Below, one piece after another: positions 35,801-45,160 of a DNA stretch of 64,000 nt (positions are counted from its first letter, which is position 1; each line of letters opens with the position of its first letter). Origin of the DNA: an uncultured Pseudomonadales bacterium (GTDB taxonomy: Bacteria; Pseudomonadota; Gammaproteobacteria; Pseudomonadales; Pseudohongiellaceae); assembly GCA_938091935.1 (NCBI GenBank), contig CALKNV010000001.1, positions 1 to 64,000 on the forward strand. Direction: 5' to 3'. The notes under the pieces are model-generated. The model saw only the letters and a program-made list of their open reading frames with translations, had not been told where the DNA came from and did no database searches. A program made the translations under genes and the position numbers.

Positions 35801-36480
35801 TTTGCAGTGGCCCAATCCTACGACCAGATCGGAGCTTGCTATGCCAGCACGTGAATTGCCGACCAGCGAATCGTGACGCGCCTGGTGGAGTTGCTCGAAT
35901 TACCAACCGGGAGCCGCCTTGTCGGCTGGTAGAGGCGGGGTTCAATGTGTGGGCAGTCGAACCCTCAGCGGTGATGCGCGATCAGGGCAAGGAGAGCTTT
36001 AGCTTGAGCTGGCATGAGGGGCGAGCTGAAGATCTGCCGCTGCTATCCGGCGATTTCGATGCAGCCGTGATGACCCTGTGTATACAACACACCTCGGACT
36101 GGTGCCGGGCACTACAAGAAGCCATGCGCGTCACCGATCAGGGTCCACTGGTGATCTTCATGTTTGATATCAAGTTCAAGCACGACTTCTGGCTGTTTGA
36201 ATATTTCCCGGAATTGGTGGTCATTGATGCCACCCTCAAGCCTGATCTCCACGACCTCAAGACCTTTGTTGGATGCGAACTGGAGTGCAGTTTCTACCTC
36301 GATAGCTTTCTGCTTTCGCAAGATCTCAGTGATCATTTTCTTTGCGCCGACTGGGCCAGACCACAGAATTACCTGAGAGCAGACATTCAGGCGGGCATTT
36401 CCCCTTTTCACAAGCTGGCTGAACACGCGCGCTCGGAGGGCCTCGAAAGGCTGGCGCGAGACATCAATGATGGCAGGTGA
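35801..36480 (+). pseudogene. SAM-dependent class I methyltransferase, broken
   Basis: The ORF from 35728 has a nonsense-looking head; methyltransferase sequence begins only at CRLVEAGFNVWAVEPSAVM. The missing N-terminus is visible in another frame from about 35801: FAVAQSYDQIGACYAST, then TGA where CGA (Arg) is expected, then IADQRIVTRLVELLELPTGSRL. The reading then jumps to LVEAGF with the glycine-rich SAM motif I (D-x-G-x-G-x-G) absent. So there is one nonsense codon plus a deletion/frameshift removing motif I. The remaining part (EDLPLLSGDFDAAVMTLCIQH, a long C-terminal region) still resembles small ubiquinone/tRNA-type methyltransferases. It cannot bind SAM normally, so probably dead. 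Confidence 0.75.
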
Positions 36481-36617
36481 TCCAGCATGTATGGCAAGCT
36501 TCTTAAACAGGAAAGCATAGACTACGGCTATCGCTTCGTACGGATAGGATAGCGCTGCAGATTGATTTCACACAGCCATATTCGTACTATTGCTGGGCTG
36601 ACAAGGGAAAACAATAA

Positions 36618-37316
36618 ATGAAGCAAATACTTATCATCGACGACGACGAAAAACTGGGCAAGCTCCTGGTTCAGTATCTCGAGCGTTATGATATGAAGGT
36701 GCATGTTGCCCTGACGCCAAGCAAGGGTTTCGAGCTCATTAAAAAGATCAAACCCGATCTGCTCATTCTTGATGTGATGCTGCCGGAGAAAGATGGCTTT
36801 GAGATTTGCCGCGAAATACGCGCCAAGTCATCCATTTATGGCCAGTTACCAATTCTTATGCTGACTGCTCATGCTGAGGTCACCGACCGCATAGTTGGCC
36901 TGGAACTCGGTGCAGATGATTACCTGCCAAAACCTTTCGAACCACGCGAGCTGGTGGCACGCATCCATAATATCCTGCGCCGCAGTAGTGATGACAATTC
37001 TGTTCGCGAGATCAAGCCAATCAACGGCCTCGAAGTTGATGTGTCACGGCGCGAAGTCAAACTCGATGGAGATGTGCTGGACCTGACCACTATGGAGTAT
37101 GAGCTGCTCATTCTTTTTATGCAGTTCCCCAATAAGACCTTCACCCGCGATGAACTCATGAACCGCTTGCGCGGAATTGATGCGGAACTCTTTTCTCGTG
37201 CAGTTGACACTCTGGTAAGTCGCTTACGACATAAGTTAAAAGACACGTCCAAAACGCCACGTTTTATTAAAACGGTGTGGGGACGTGGCTATACTTTTGT
37301 CGGCGAGCAAATATGA
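36618..37316 (+). CDS. OmpR-family response regulator
   Basis: 232 residues. Receiver domain (LIIDDDEKLGKLL, phospho-acceptor Asp52 in LLILDVMLPEKDG, TAHAEVTDRIVGLELGADDYLPKPFEPREL) and C-terminal winged-helix DNA-binding domain (LTTMEYELLILFMQFPNKTFTRDELM … RAVDTLVSRLRHKLKD … WGRGYTFVG). Most like the RstA/OmpR group. It overlaps the sensor kinase gene by 4 bp (ATGA). Signal and regulon unknown. Confidence 0.93.
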   Translation: MKQILIIDDDEKLGKLLVQYLERYDMKVHVALTPSKGFELIKKIKPDLLILDVMLPEKDGFEICREIRAKSSIYGQLPILMLTAHAEVTDRIVGLELGADDYLPKPFEPRELVARIHNILRRSSDDNSVREIKPINGLEVDVSRREVKLDGDVLDLTTMEYELLILFMQFPNKTFTRDELMNRLRGIDAELFSRAVDTLVSRLRHKLKDTSKTPRFIKTVWGRGYTFVGEQI

Positions 37317-38647
37317 CCACGCTAGTTCAGCAGGTAAAAAAATCACTTTTTTTCCGCCTGCTACTGATCTTCGGTTTTACCGTAGTCAGCTTCTTTCTCA
37401 TCATCTCTCTGTCACTGCGCGCTATAAACCAAAGTGAGATAACTATTGAAACCATACCTGACTTTTACATGCGCAATGTAGAGTCAATTATCGAAGACAT
37501 TGGTACGCCGCCCAATCTAAGCAACGCGATGCGATTGGCGGAGGAGTTGGACTGGACGATCAATATTCGTAACCCCATTATGCGCTGGAGCTCCGACCCT
37601 GATTACCGCCTCGATGTGGATAGCTCTACCTTCAGTCGAAACCTGACGACTGATGCGGAAGTCCGCAACATTAATAATGAAGACATTATTCGCGTAAACC
37701 GCGGCGGCTATGACTTCTATCTTTACCAGAGATCGCTTGATGAAAACCGCATTAATTTCTTTGTGGTTTATATGGGTTCGGCCCTGGCGGTGATTGTACT
37801 GTTTCTTAACTATTTTATGGTCAACAAGCTGCTCGCCCCGGTGCGCATGCTACGCCGGGGGGCTGAGAGAATTCAGAAGGGAGACCTTGGCTACCGCGTG
37901 GAAAGCAATCGACAGGATGAACTTGGTGAACTGACGGAAAGCATTAACCTCATGGCAGATTCTCTCCAGTCAATGCTTGAAGCGAAGCGACAGTTACTCA
38001 TGGCAATTAGCCATGAACTACGCACCCCAATCACCAAAGCCAAACTGCGCCTTGAGTTTATGCCGGAAAGTGAAGAGAAAGAGCAGCTGCGGGAAGATAT
38101 CGATGAAATTGATTTGTTAATTTCAGACCTGCTGGAAGCAGAGCGCCTCAACAACGAACATGCCGTGCTGGCTGACGAACCCGTATTTATCTCTGAATTT
38201 ATTCAGGGCGTCTCTGAGCAGTTCCTGGACTATGAGGGCGGCATCAATATCGAGTGCCCGGAAGAAGACCGCGAGTTTTACATGGACAGGCTCCGCATCC
38301 GTCTGTTGATTACTAATCTACTCAATAACGCGATTCGTCACGGCGAGTCCAATCCGATCACCGTGCGACTGGAATACCACGGGGAGCGGGCTGTTCTCGA
38401 GGTGATCGATCAAGGCGAAGGCATTCCGGAGAAACACCTGGGTCAGATTACCGAACCGTTTTATCGAGCAGATAGCTCGAGACAGCGCAACACCGGTGGG
38501 TTCGGCCTCGGACTTTACCTATGCCGACTAATCGCCCAGGCACATGGTGGCGAGTTGATGATTCGCAGCAAGCCGCGAGAAGGCACCCACATCACTGTGA
38601 ACCTGCCTTCTCACCCACCCGACAGCAAGAGCGCTAACGCGGCATAA
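37313..38647 (+). CDS. two-component sensor histidine kinase
   Basis: 444 residues from ATG 37313, which overlaps the regulator stop. Two membrane helices (about residues 10-33 and 155-178) flank a periplasmic sensor of roughly 120 residues with no recognised fold. They are followed by HAMP (LRRGAERIQKGDLGYRVES), a HisKA box (LLMAISHELRTPITKAKLRLE, phospho-His) and an HATPase with N-box LLITNLLNNAIRHGE, VIDQGEGIPEK and TGGFGLGLYLCRL. RstB-like arrangement. Phosphorylates the adjacent regulator. Confidence 0.93.
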   Translation: MTTLVQQVKKSLFFRLLLIFGFTVVSFFLIISLSLRAINQSEITIETIPDFYMRNVESIIEDIGTPPNLSNAMRLAEELDWTINIRNPIMRWSSDPDYRLDVDSSTFSRNLTTDAEVRNINNEDIIRVNRGGYDFYLYQRSLDENRINFFVVYMGSALAVIVLFLNYFMVNKLLAPVRMLRRGAERIQKGDLGYRVESNRQDELGELTESINLMADSLQSMLEAKRQLLMAISHELRTPITKAKLRLEFMPESEEKEQLREDIDEIDLLISDLLEAERLNNEHAVLADEPVFISEFIQGVSEQFLDYEGGINIECPEEDREFYMDRLRIRLLITNLLNNAIRHGESNPITVRLEYHGERAVLEVIDQGEGIPEKHLGQITEPFYRADSSRQRNTGGFGLGLYLCRLIAQAHGGELMIRSKPREGTHITVNLPSHPPDSKSANAA

Positions 38648-38682
38648 AACCTCGGTAGCGAGAGGCTGATGACTACGGCGAG

Positions 38683-40722
38683 CTAGTGCGCCAGGCGCCG
38701 ACGCCTGATGCGGGAAAAGTGTGCAACCAAAGCGATTATAGTGAGCAGTATCGGCACCAACAGCGCATTGATTGCCTTCAACCATGAACCCAGTGCATCG
38801 ATATCCTCGGTAAGTTGGAACTGGACGTCACGCAGCCTTCGGCGGGTATCCACCATCTCATTGTTGAAGCGATCAATCTCCGCCTGGATCTCTGGGGTCA
38901 GTTGACCCAGTGGGTTACCGCCCTCGTCCTGATTCAGTTGCGCCAATGAGGCTTCAGTTTCCGCCAGTCGATCCAACAATTCAGCCTCTTCAATTCTCAG
39001 TCTGTCATCAGCCTGGCGCTGCATTTCCACTACCCGGGTAAAGGGTCGGGAGTAGGTACCGCGACTGCGGATGCTGACCAGGTCAGCACCTCCACTGAGA
39101 TTATCGAGACTGTTGATTAGAAAGTCTCCATTGTTAGCGAATGGCTGGGGAATACGCTGACCCAGGAACTGGGCAACCTGAACCCAGAGCCGATCAGAAA
39201 GTAAATCAGAATCGGCAAAAACAACGATGCTGGCTGGCGCCTCCGTGCTCGCGAGATGAACTTCTGCTTCGGCAGGGGCCTCCTCGGCAGCGCGATCTTC
39301 GGGCTGCGCGGGATTATCTGCGTCGACGGTGGACTCTGCTGTGGTCTCCTCGGCAGCTTCTGTTTCTCCTGCCGTTTCTTCCTCTATCGGCTCTTCCTCT
39401 ACCGGCTCTTCCTCTATCACCTCAGGCCGACCATCAGGGAATGCCGTGTTAATGGTGCCACTGACTCGCGCCGCAATGACAAAACTCTCATTCTGGGATT
39501 CAAACTCATCGAACAGGATAGAAGGTTCCGTCATGTTTTCGACCAGGGCTGCATCCATCAGCATGGCATTGTTAGAAGACCGAATTAAGGGTTCGAAGCT
39601 CGTGCTGGCCCCTTCTGCTTGCGCGAGCGCGCCGGCAGAAGAAACGTTAATTGATTCCAGGCGGCTGGTAATGATGTCTTCCTGAGACAAGTTGCCGCGC
39701 TGCACGCCTAGCATTCCCAGATGCGGTGATGGCCTTTCGTTCTGGCTCATGCGGACTCGCAATGCCAGGTCACTGTCGGTCAGCACTTTGCTGGCGTCAT
39801 AGCTGACACCCCATGCATCCAATAGCACAGCCATATCCGAACTCATACCGGCAGGAATCAATGCGCCCTGAGGTGAACGCGTCACCATAGAATCGGCGTT
39901 AGGGTCGAGAAACACGAGAGCCTCGCCGCCGCCCATAATATGCTGATCTATTGCGTACAGCATCTGATCGGACAGATCCTGGGGATGGACGATCATCAGG
40001 ATATCGATGTCCTCCTCAATGCTGTTACCGGTAAGGTCAACCCGGCGAACTTCATAGAGCTGTCGAATCAAGTCCATCACGAACCAGGGCGGGGTCGCCT
40101 GACCCACAGCAGGATTGAAGCCACCATCTATTTCGAGCTCGGTCACCAGGCCAATCACCGTGCGATCCGATTCGCTCACGGTAGTGATTAACTTCATGAA
40201 TTCATATTCCAGAAACTGCTCCTGATCGGGCCGAATCAGTGGCATGGCTTCCACTGCCGGTGGCGCGAGCGGATTCAGATCTGCTTCATCAACAGCTTCT
40301 GAGACTACCAGACCAAAGTAGATGGATTGACCACCCTGGCTAACTGGCACTGCCTGAATTCCAAATTGCGTGGCCAGATCCTCGTCTTCCGAAAAAGGCT
40401 CTGGATCAATTACGCTCAGGCTGAGATTGCCATCGCTCGCGATAACGATTTCTTCCAGCAACTCCTGCACACGCGTGCCATAAGCCCGAATCTGCGGCTG
40501 ATCTTCAGTAGCGCTTTCCGAGTAGAAGAACCGCAACTCAATAGGATTTTCCAGCTTAGAAACAATATTCCGGGTACCCTCAGACAGGGTATAGAGTTTA
40601 TCTTCGGTTAAATCGATCCGCAGACTGGGCAGAAAGCTGATTATCACGACGCTGATAACTAGAGCGACCGCGATACCGACCAGGCCTGCAGGAGAAAAAA
40701 GTGCTTTGCTATTCATCTGCAT
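38683..40722 (-). CDS. GldG-like auxiliary protein of an ABC-2 type transporter
   Basis: 679 residues. N-terminal membrane helix (GLVGIAVALVISVVIISFLPSL), a large extracytoplasmic GldG/IFT52-like domain (YTLSEGTRNIVSKLENPIELRFFYS … LVTELEIDGGF … GGGEALVFLDPN), then a low-complexity Glu/Ala/Thr stretch near residues 435-490 (EEEPVEEEPIEEET type). A conserved VVFADSDLLSDRLWVQ segment, a coiled coil (about 600-650) and a C-terminal membrane helix (LLVPILLTIIALVAHFSRIRRRR) complete it. It follows the permease gene by 6 bp. Homologous to GldG of gliding Bacteroidetes, but the same trio is widespread in non-gliding gammaproteobacteria with unknown cargo. Confidence 0.88.
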   Translation of the reverse strand: MQMNSKALFSPAGLVGIAVALVISVVIISFLPSLRIDLTEDKLYTLSEGTRNIVSKLENPIELRFFYSESATEDQPQIRAYGTRVQELLEEIVIASDGNLSLSVIDPEPFSEDEDLATQFGIQAVPVSQGGQSIYFGLVVSEAVDEADLNPLAPPAVEAMPLIRPDQEQFLEYEFMKLITTVSESDRTVIGLVTELEIDGGFNPAVGQATPPWFVMDLIRQLYEVRRVDLTGNSIEEDIDILMIVHPQDLSDQMLYAIDQHIMGGGEALVFLDPNADSMVTRSPQGALIPAGMSSDMAVLLDAWGVSYDASKVLTDSDLALRVRMSQNERPSPHLGMLGVQRGNLSQEDIITSRLESINVSSAGALAQAEGASTSFEPLIRSSNNAMLMDAALVENMTEPSILFDEFESQNESFVIAARVSGTINTAFPDGRPEVIEEEPVEEEPIEEETAGETEAAEETTAESTVDADNPAQPEDRAAEEAPAEAEVHLASTEAPASIVVFADSDLLSDRLWVQVAQFLGQRIPQPFANNGDFLINSLDNLSGGADLVSIRSRGTYSRPFTRVVEMQRQADDRLRIEEAELLDRLAETEASLAQLNQDEGGNPLGQLTPEIQAEIDRFNNEMVDTRRRLRDVQFQLTEDIDALGSWLKAINALLVPILLTIIALVAHFSRIRRRRLAH

Positions 40723-40728
40723 CTCTCC

Positions 40729-41463
40729 CTAGTTCGCTTTCTTCATTTCGATGACGATTGCGCTAGCCAATAGCCAGGCAGCAATAAAGGCGCTGAAAAA
40801 CAGAAAGTCCCTGATATCCAGTACGCCTTTGGCAATCGAATCAAAGTGAGTGAGAAAACCCATAGCCGAGAAGGCGTCCACCAGTATCTGTGGCATCCAG
40901 CCTGGAAAGGCATTGAGCAATATGGGGGAACCCATGATGACAAACAAGAAGCAGATTGCGACGGTGAGAATAAAAGCTATCACCGAGTTCTTGGTACAAG
41001 CCGACATGCATGACCCAATCGCAAGAAAACCTCCGGCCATAAACCAGCTGCCGATATAGGCCGCCAGGATTACACCATTATCCGGGTCGCCAAGATAATT
41101 CACAGTAATCCAAATTGGGAATGTGAGGGCCAGGGCGATACCGGTTAGTACCCAGGCTGCAAGAAACTTACCCAAAACTGCATCGGCAAGCCGCACCGGT
41201 AGGGTCAGGAGTAACTCTATAGTGCCAGTCTTGCGCTCGTCGGCCCACAGCGTCATGGCAATAGCGGGCACCATGAACAGGTAGAGCCAGGGGTGGAATC
41301 CAAAGAATGGCAGCAGATCGGCCTGGCCGCGGAGGAAAAACCCACCCAGATCGAATGTGAAGATACCATTAGTAATAAGAAAGATTACGATGAACACATA
41401 GGCCAGCGGAGTGGCAAAATAGCTCATCAATTCACGCTTGAATACAATGCCAAGATTTCCCAT
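40729..41463 (-). CDS. ABC-2 type permease (GldF-like)
   Basis: 244 residues with six predicted membrane helices (e.g. LAYVFIVIFLITNGIFTF, FHPWLYLFMVPAIAMTLWADERKTGTIELLLTLPV, VIAFILTVAICFLFVIMG, FFSAFIAAWLLASAIVIEM). The WADERKTGTIELLLTLPV motif is typical of ABC-2 permeases. Stop/start overlap with the ATPase gene upstream. Forms the membrane core of the GldA/F/G-like complex. Confidence 0.92.
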   Translation of the reverse strand: MGNLGIVFKRELMSYFATPLAYVFIVIFLITNGIFTFDLGGFFLRGQADLLPFFGFHPWLYLFMVPAIAMTLWADERKTGTIELLLTLPVRLADAVLGKFLAAWVLTGIALALTFPIWITVNYLGDPDNGVILAAYIGSWFMAGGFLAIGSCMSACTKNSVIAFILTVAICFLFVIMGSPILLNAFPGWMPQILVDAFSAMGFLTHFDSIAKGVLDIRDFLFFSAFIAAWLLASAIVIEMKKAN

Positions 41464-42398
41464 TAGTGCGCTCCCTCTGCCTGTTGGGTCACGTTGCGGA
41501 AAACATCCTCAAGCTGCCCTCTTTCAACATGAAACTCACTCACTGGCCAGTGCTTGTCCTGGGCTATTTCAGATACCTGCGAGAAGATTGAGTGCCCATC
41601 CTTGGCAACAATGGTATAGCTCAATCGCTCGTCTTCAGATACCTCAACAGTCTCAACATTGGCTAGGTCATTGAGATCTGCGGATAAATCGTACTCATCA
41701 GTAAGGGTTACCTTTATCGCCTGGTGATAGCGAGACCTGGATTCTAATCCCGCAGGTGTGCCGTCAGCCACGATACTTCCTTTTGCGATGATAATGGCGC
41801 GAGTGCAAACGGCAGTGACCTCTTCAAGGATATGGGTCGAGATAATAACGATCTTGTCTTTGGCGAGATTTTTAATCAGTTCACGCACGTGGTGCTTCTG
41901 ATTAGGGTCCAGTCCATCGGTAGGTTCATCCAGGATCAGCACCTTTGGGTCATGCATAATGGCCTGCGCCAGTCCTACTCGTCGCTTAAAGCCTTTCGAC
42001 AGCGTTTCAATAGACTGTTCGCGTACTGCCTCGAGCGCCACCTCAGCAATGACGTGCTCGACGCGTTTATCAATCTCGTCGCCTCGAAAGCCTCGGACCT
42101 GAGCTATAAACCGCAAAAACTCGATGGTGGTCATATCTCCATATGAAGGCGCACCTTCAGGGAGATAGCCAATCAGGCTCTTGGCCTTTAGGGATTTCTG
42201 ACTAATATCATTGCCATCAATCGTAACCGATCCCGAAGTAGGAGAGAGAAAGCCAGTAATCACTTTCATCGTGGTCGACTTGCCGGCGCCGTTCGGGCCC
42301 AGAAAGCCCAAGACCTCGCCCTCTTTCACTGTAAAGCTCAGATTGTCGACTGCGACGAACTGATCAAATTTCTTGGTTAAATTATTAATTTCAATCAT
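41463..42398 (-). CDS. ABC transporter ATPase (GldA-like)
   Basis: 311 residues: Walker A FLGPNGAGKSTT, Q-loop IGYLPEGAPSYGDMT, signature LSKGFKRRVGLAQA, Walker B VLILDEPTDGLDPNQ, H-loop ISTHILEE, then a C-terminal domain (about 220-311) of the kind found in ABC-2 ATPases. First gene of the three-gene minus-strand operon. A DUF4340 gene, often the fourth member, is not found after the GldG-like gene. Confidence 0.93.
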   Translation of the reverse strand: MIEINNLTKKFDQFVAVDNLSFTVKEGEVLGFLGPNGAGKSTTMKVITGFLSPTSGSVTIDGNDISQKSLKAKSLIGYLPEGAPSYGDMTTIEFLRFIAQVRGFRGDEIDKRVEHVIAEVALEAVREQSIETLSKGFKRRVGLAQAIMHDPKVLILDEPTDGLDPNQKHHVRELIKNLAKDKIVIISTHILEEVTAVCTRAIIIAKGSIVADGTPAGLESRSRYHQAIKVTLTDEYDLSADLNDLANVETVEVSEDERLSYTIVAKDGHSIFSQVSEIAQDKHWPVSEFHVERGQLEDVFRNVTQQAEGAH

Positions 42399-42721
42399 CG
42401 TAGTTTACAAATTCAACTTGTTTGGTGGATTGTCCCATAGCCTGCCCCCAATAAATGCGGGCCGACCCAGCCAATTTTTGCTGCCATTGGCTCTTAAGAT
42501 CGGGCCCCTTGTGCAGGCAGTGCTGTAGAGAAGGAGGAATATAGGGTTGTTGCTTGGAATTTTCAAGGCAAGCCAGGCAGGCAAAAAAATCCCTGAAAAT
42601 CATAAGCCTGAGAAACATCTGTGTATCTGTTATGGGAGGCCAAAGCACTGTGTTTATGCTTGCCTCAACGGTATAATCGCCGCCTTAAGAGTTCTATCCT
42701 TGTCTTCAGCGGTATAGTCCA
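42399..42721. other. intergenic region between the GldA-like gene and lptM
   Basis: 323 bp. A minus-strand ORF (42391-42648) overlaps here but has no family features. In pseudomonads the frataxin gene cyaY lies beside lptM; I do not see it. A clear TATAAT stands at 42672-42677, about 50 bp before the lptM open frame, and is the likely -10 box of the lptM-lysA-dapF operon; no good -35 hexamer accompanies it. Confidence 0.5.
42672..42677 (+). promoter_or_regulatory. -10 box of the lptM-lysA-dapF operon
   Basis: Perfect TATAAT (in ACGGTATAATCG), correctly oriented for lptM and lysA. The upstream -35 region is weak (CTGTGT at 18-base spacing at best). Confidence 0.4.
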
Positions 42722-42910
42722 TTGCGCCAGAGATCCCCGAGCAAGAGTTCCACGAGCGAATCCAATCAAGCTCGGCAATGTTATCGACCCTACTTCCCAA
42801 TCCTGTGGTCGAGCCTGCTCGTAAGTGCCTGTTTATTGGCAAGTGGTTGCGGGCAGAAAGGTGGTTTGACGAGGCCGGAAACCGCCAACAGCAGCAGTTT
42901 TCAGCAATAG
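42722..42910 (+). CDS. lptM: LPS translocon maturation chaperone LptM (small lipoprotein)
   Basis: Open frame of 62 codons from TTG 42722; the true start is uncertain because no ATG occurs in frame. A hydrophobic signal (FPILWSSLLVSACLLASGC) ends in a lipobox, and the mature sequence starts CGQKGGL…PE, close to the CGQKGPLYLP signature of LptM/YifL. LptM mimics LPS to help LptD disulfide maturation. The position directly before lysA is conserved in gammaproteobacteria and supports the call. Confidence 0.8.
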   Translation: MRQRSPSKSSTSESNQARQCYRPYFPILWSSLLVSACLLASGCGQKGGLTRPETANSSSFQQ

Positions 42911-42946
42911 TCGCTAGCCAGCTACATCCTAATTTCGAGCTTCCTT

Positions 42947-44194
42947 ATGGATCATTTTAATTATCAAAGCAATGCGCTATACGCTGAAAACGTCTCAGTT
43001 CAGGCAATTGCAGAAACTCACGGCACCCCTTGCTTTATTTATTCCCGGGCTACCCTTGAGCGGCACCTGCGGGTGTACCAGGAAGCCATGGCGGATCTTC
43101 CCCACCTGATTTGTTTTGCGGTAAAAGCCAACTCAAACCTTGCCGTGCTCAACGTGTTAAGCAGGTTGGGAGCTGGATTTGATATTGTTTCTGGCGGGGA
43201 ACTGGAGCGGGTAATCGCGGCAGGTGGTGATCCTGGCAAGGTCATATTCTCGGGTCTGGGCAAGTCCACCGCAGAGATTGAGCAAGCGCTGCAAGCGGGT
43301 ATTCGCTGTTTTAATGTGGAGTCGGAAGCGGAACTAACCAGGATCAATGAAATTGCCCTGGCGCACGGTACCCAGGCGCCTGTCTCTATTCGCGTCAACC
43401 CCGACGTTGATGCAGGCACTCACCCCTACATTTCCACCGGCCTGAAGGAAAACAAGTTCGGCATCGCCAGTGAGTCTGCGCTCGACGTCTACCGGAGAGC
43501 CGCAGCTATGGAAGGGATATCAATCATGGGAATCGACTGCCATATTGGATCGCAGCTGACCAGTATAGACCCGTTCCTCGATGCCATAGACAGGCTGCTG
43601 CAGATGACCGACCAGCTAGCTGGCGAGGGCATTACCATCTCGCACTTCGATATGGGGGGTGGTCTCGGGGTCACTTATGGTGGTGAAGAGCCGCCTCACC
43701 CTTCGGAGCTGATTGCGGCTGTGAAGGGAAGATTCAGTGAGCGCAATATGACCCTCATGGTTGAGCCTGGCCGCTCAATTGCCGCCAATGCGGGCATTTT
43801 TGTGACCCGGGTAGAGTACCTCAAGTACAACGACCACAAGAATTTTGCCATCGTGGATGGGGCAATGAACGATCTCCTGCGGCCTGCTCTTTATGGTGCC
43901 TGGCAGGAAATCGTTCCCGTCTGCAGGCGCGCAGACTCGACTCTGGTCTACGATGTGGTGGGCCCGGTCTGCGAATCAGCTGACTTCCTTGGCAAAGACC
44001 GTGAACTGGCCCTGGCTGCCGGCGACCTGTTGGCGGTGCGCTCTGCCGGGGCCTATGGTTTCGTTATGAGCTCAAACTACAACACGCGCCCCCGCGCTGC
44101 GGAAGTTATGGTGGATGGCGACCAGCAATACCTGGTAAGGCAGAGAGAATCAGTACCCGCGCTATTCGAACTTGAAAGCTGCTTGCCGGACTAA
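42947..44194 (+). CDS. lysA: diaminopimelate decarboxylase
   Basis: 415 residues. PLP-dependent fold III decarboxylase: ICFAVKANSN (Schiff-base Lys), GFDIVSGGELERVIAAG, HIGSQLT, FDMGGGLGVTY, VEPGRSIAANAG, and GPVCESADFLGKDR with the catalytic Cys from the partner subunit. It converts meso-diaminopimelate to lysine. Followed by dapF after 16 bp. Confidence 0.97.
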   Translation: MDHFNYQSNALYAENVSVQAIAETHGTPCFIYSRATLERHLRVYQEAMADLPHLICFAVKANSNLAVLNVLSRLGAGFDIVSGGELERVIAAGGDPGKVIFSGLGKSTAEIEQALQAGIRCFNVESEAELTRINEIALAHGTQAPVSIRVNPDVDAGTHPYISTGLKENKFGIASESALDVYRRAAAMEGISIMGIDCHIGSQLTSIDPFLDAIDRLLQMTDQLAGEGITISHFDMGGGLGVTYGGEEPPHPSELIAAVKGRFSERNMTLMVEPGRSIAANAGIFVTRVEYLKYNDHKNFAIVDGAMNDLLRPALYGAWQEIVPVCRRADSTLVYDVVGPVCESADFLGKDRELALAAGDLLAVRSAGAYGFVMSSNYNTRPRAAEVMVDGDQQYLVRQRESVPALFELESCLPD

Positions 44195-44210
44195 GTAGCG
44201 GATCCTCGCA

Positions 44211-45059
44211 ATGACACTACTTTTCACAAAGATGCATGGATTGGGGAACGACTTCGCTGTAGTTGATGCAGTCACCAACCCCGTGAAGCTCACACCAGAT
44301 CAGATCAGGGAGCTGGCCGACCGCCATTTTGGCATTGGCTTCGATCAATTGCTGTTGGTAGAGCCGCCGAGCCAACCCGACGTGGATTTTAACTATCGCA
44401 TCTTTAACGTGGATGGCGGCGAAGCAGAGCACTGTGGCAACGGTGCGCGCTGTTTCGCCCGGTTCGTCTGGGATAAGGGACTGAGCAGTAATAATCCACT
44501 GACGGTGAAGACCCAGAATCGCATCCTGTCTCTGCGGCTCGACGACAGTGGTAATGTCACCGTGGACATGGAGAAACCGATACTGGAGCCCGCTGAACTG
44601 CCCTTTCGCACCGAAGCGATGCAAACGAGCTATCGGCGCACGCTAACGCTGGCCGGCACAGCGACCGCTATCGAGTTCGGTGCAGTCTCCATGGGCAACC
44701 CACATGCGGTAATTATTGTTGAAGACCTGGATAAGACTGCCGTAAAAGATATAGGGGAAGCACTTCAACAGCACCCCGACTTTCCCGAAAGTGTGAACGT
44801 CGGATTCATGCAAATCCTCAGCCGTGACCATATTCGCCTGCGCGTATTTGAAAGAGGCGCGGGCGAAACCATGGCCTGTGGAACGGGCGCTTGCGCAGCC
44901 ACGGTGAGCGGTTGCCTGCGAGGTCTGTTAGGTGATACCGTCAGAGTGGACTTGAGGGGCGGTAACCTGCAGATAAACTGGGCTTTTTCAGAGTCCAGAG
45001 AATCATCTGTTTTTATGACGGGGCCGGCGACGACCGTCTATGAAGGGACTATCGAGTAG
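44211..45059 (+). CDS. dapF: diaminopimelate epimerase
   Basis: 282 residues with the two catalytic cysteines in EHCGNGARC and ACGTGACA, the start LLFTKMHGLGNDFAVVD and SMGNPHAV. It interconverts LL- and meso-diaminopimelate for peptidoglycan and lysine. Operon lptM-lysA-dapF-DUF484. A CCTCTTG…CAAGAGG hairpin with six T in its loop lies in the 100 bp before the next gene. Confidence 0.97.
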   Translation: MTLLFTKMHGLGNDFAVVDAVTNPVKLTPDQIRELADRHFGIGFDQLLLVEPPSQPDVDFNYRIFNVDGGEAEHCGNGARCFARFVWDKGLSSNNPLTVKTQNRILSLRLDDSGNVTVDMEKPILEPAELPFRTEAMQTSYRRTLTLAGTATAIEFGAVSMGNPHAVIIVEDLDKTAVKDIGEALQQHPDFPESVNVGFMQILSRDHIRLRVFERGAGETMACGTGACAATVSGCLRGLLGDTVRVDLRGGNLQINWAFSESRESSVFMTGPATTVYEGTIE

Positions 45060-45160
45060 GGAATACCAGGTAGAGAACTACCAAGTACCAAACGATCAAG
45101 TAAGGACCTCTTGAGCAGGTTTTTTGCAAGAGGATCAATTGAGTGAAGGATACCTGAGCC

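Noticed and set aside
42391-42648. 85-codon minus-strand ORF considered as frataxin (cyaY), which often lies beside lptM
   Set aside because: No frataxin motif; the sequence is low-quality and overlaps the GldA-like start.
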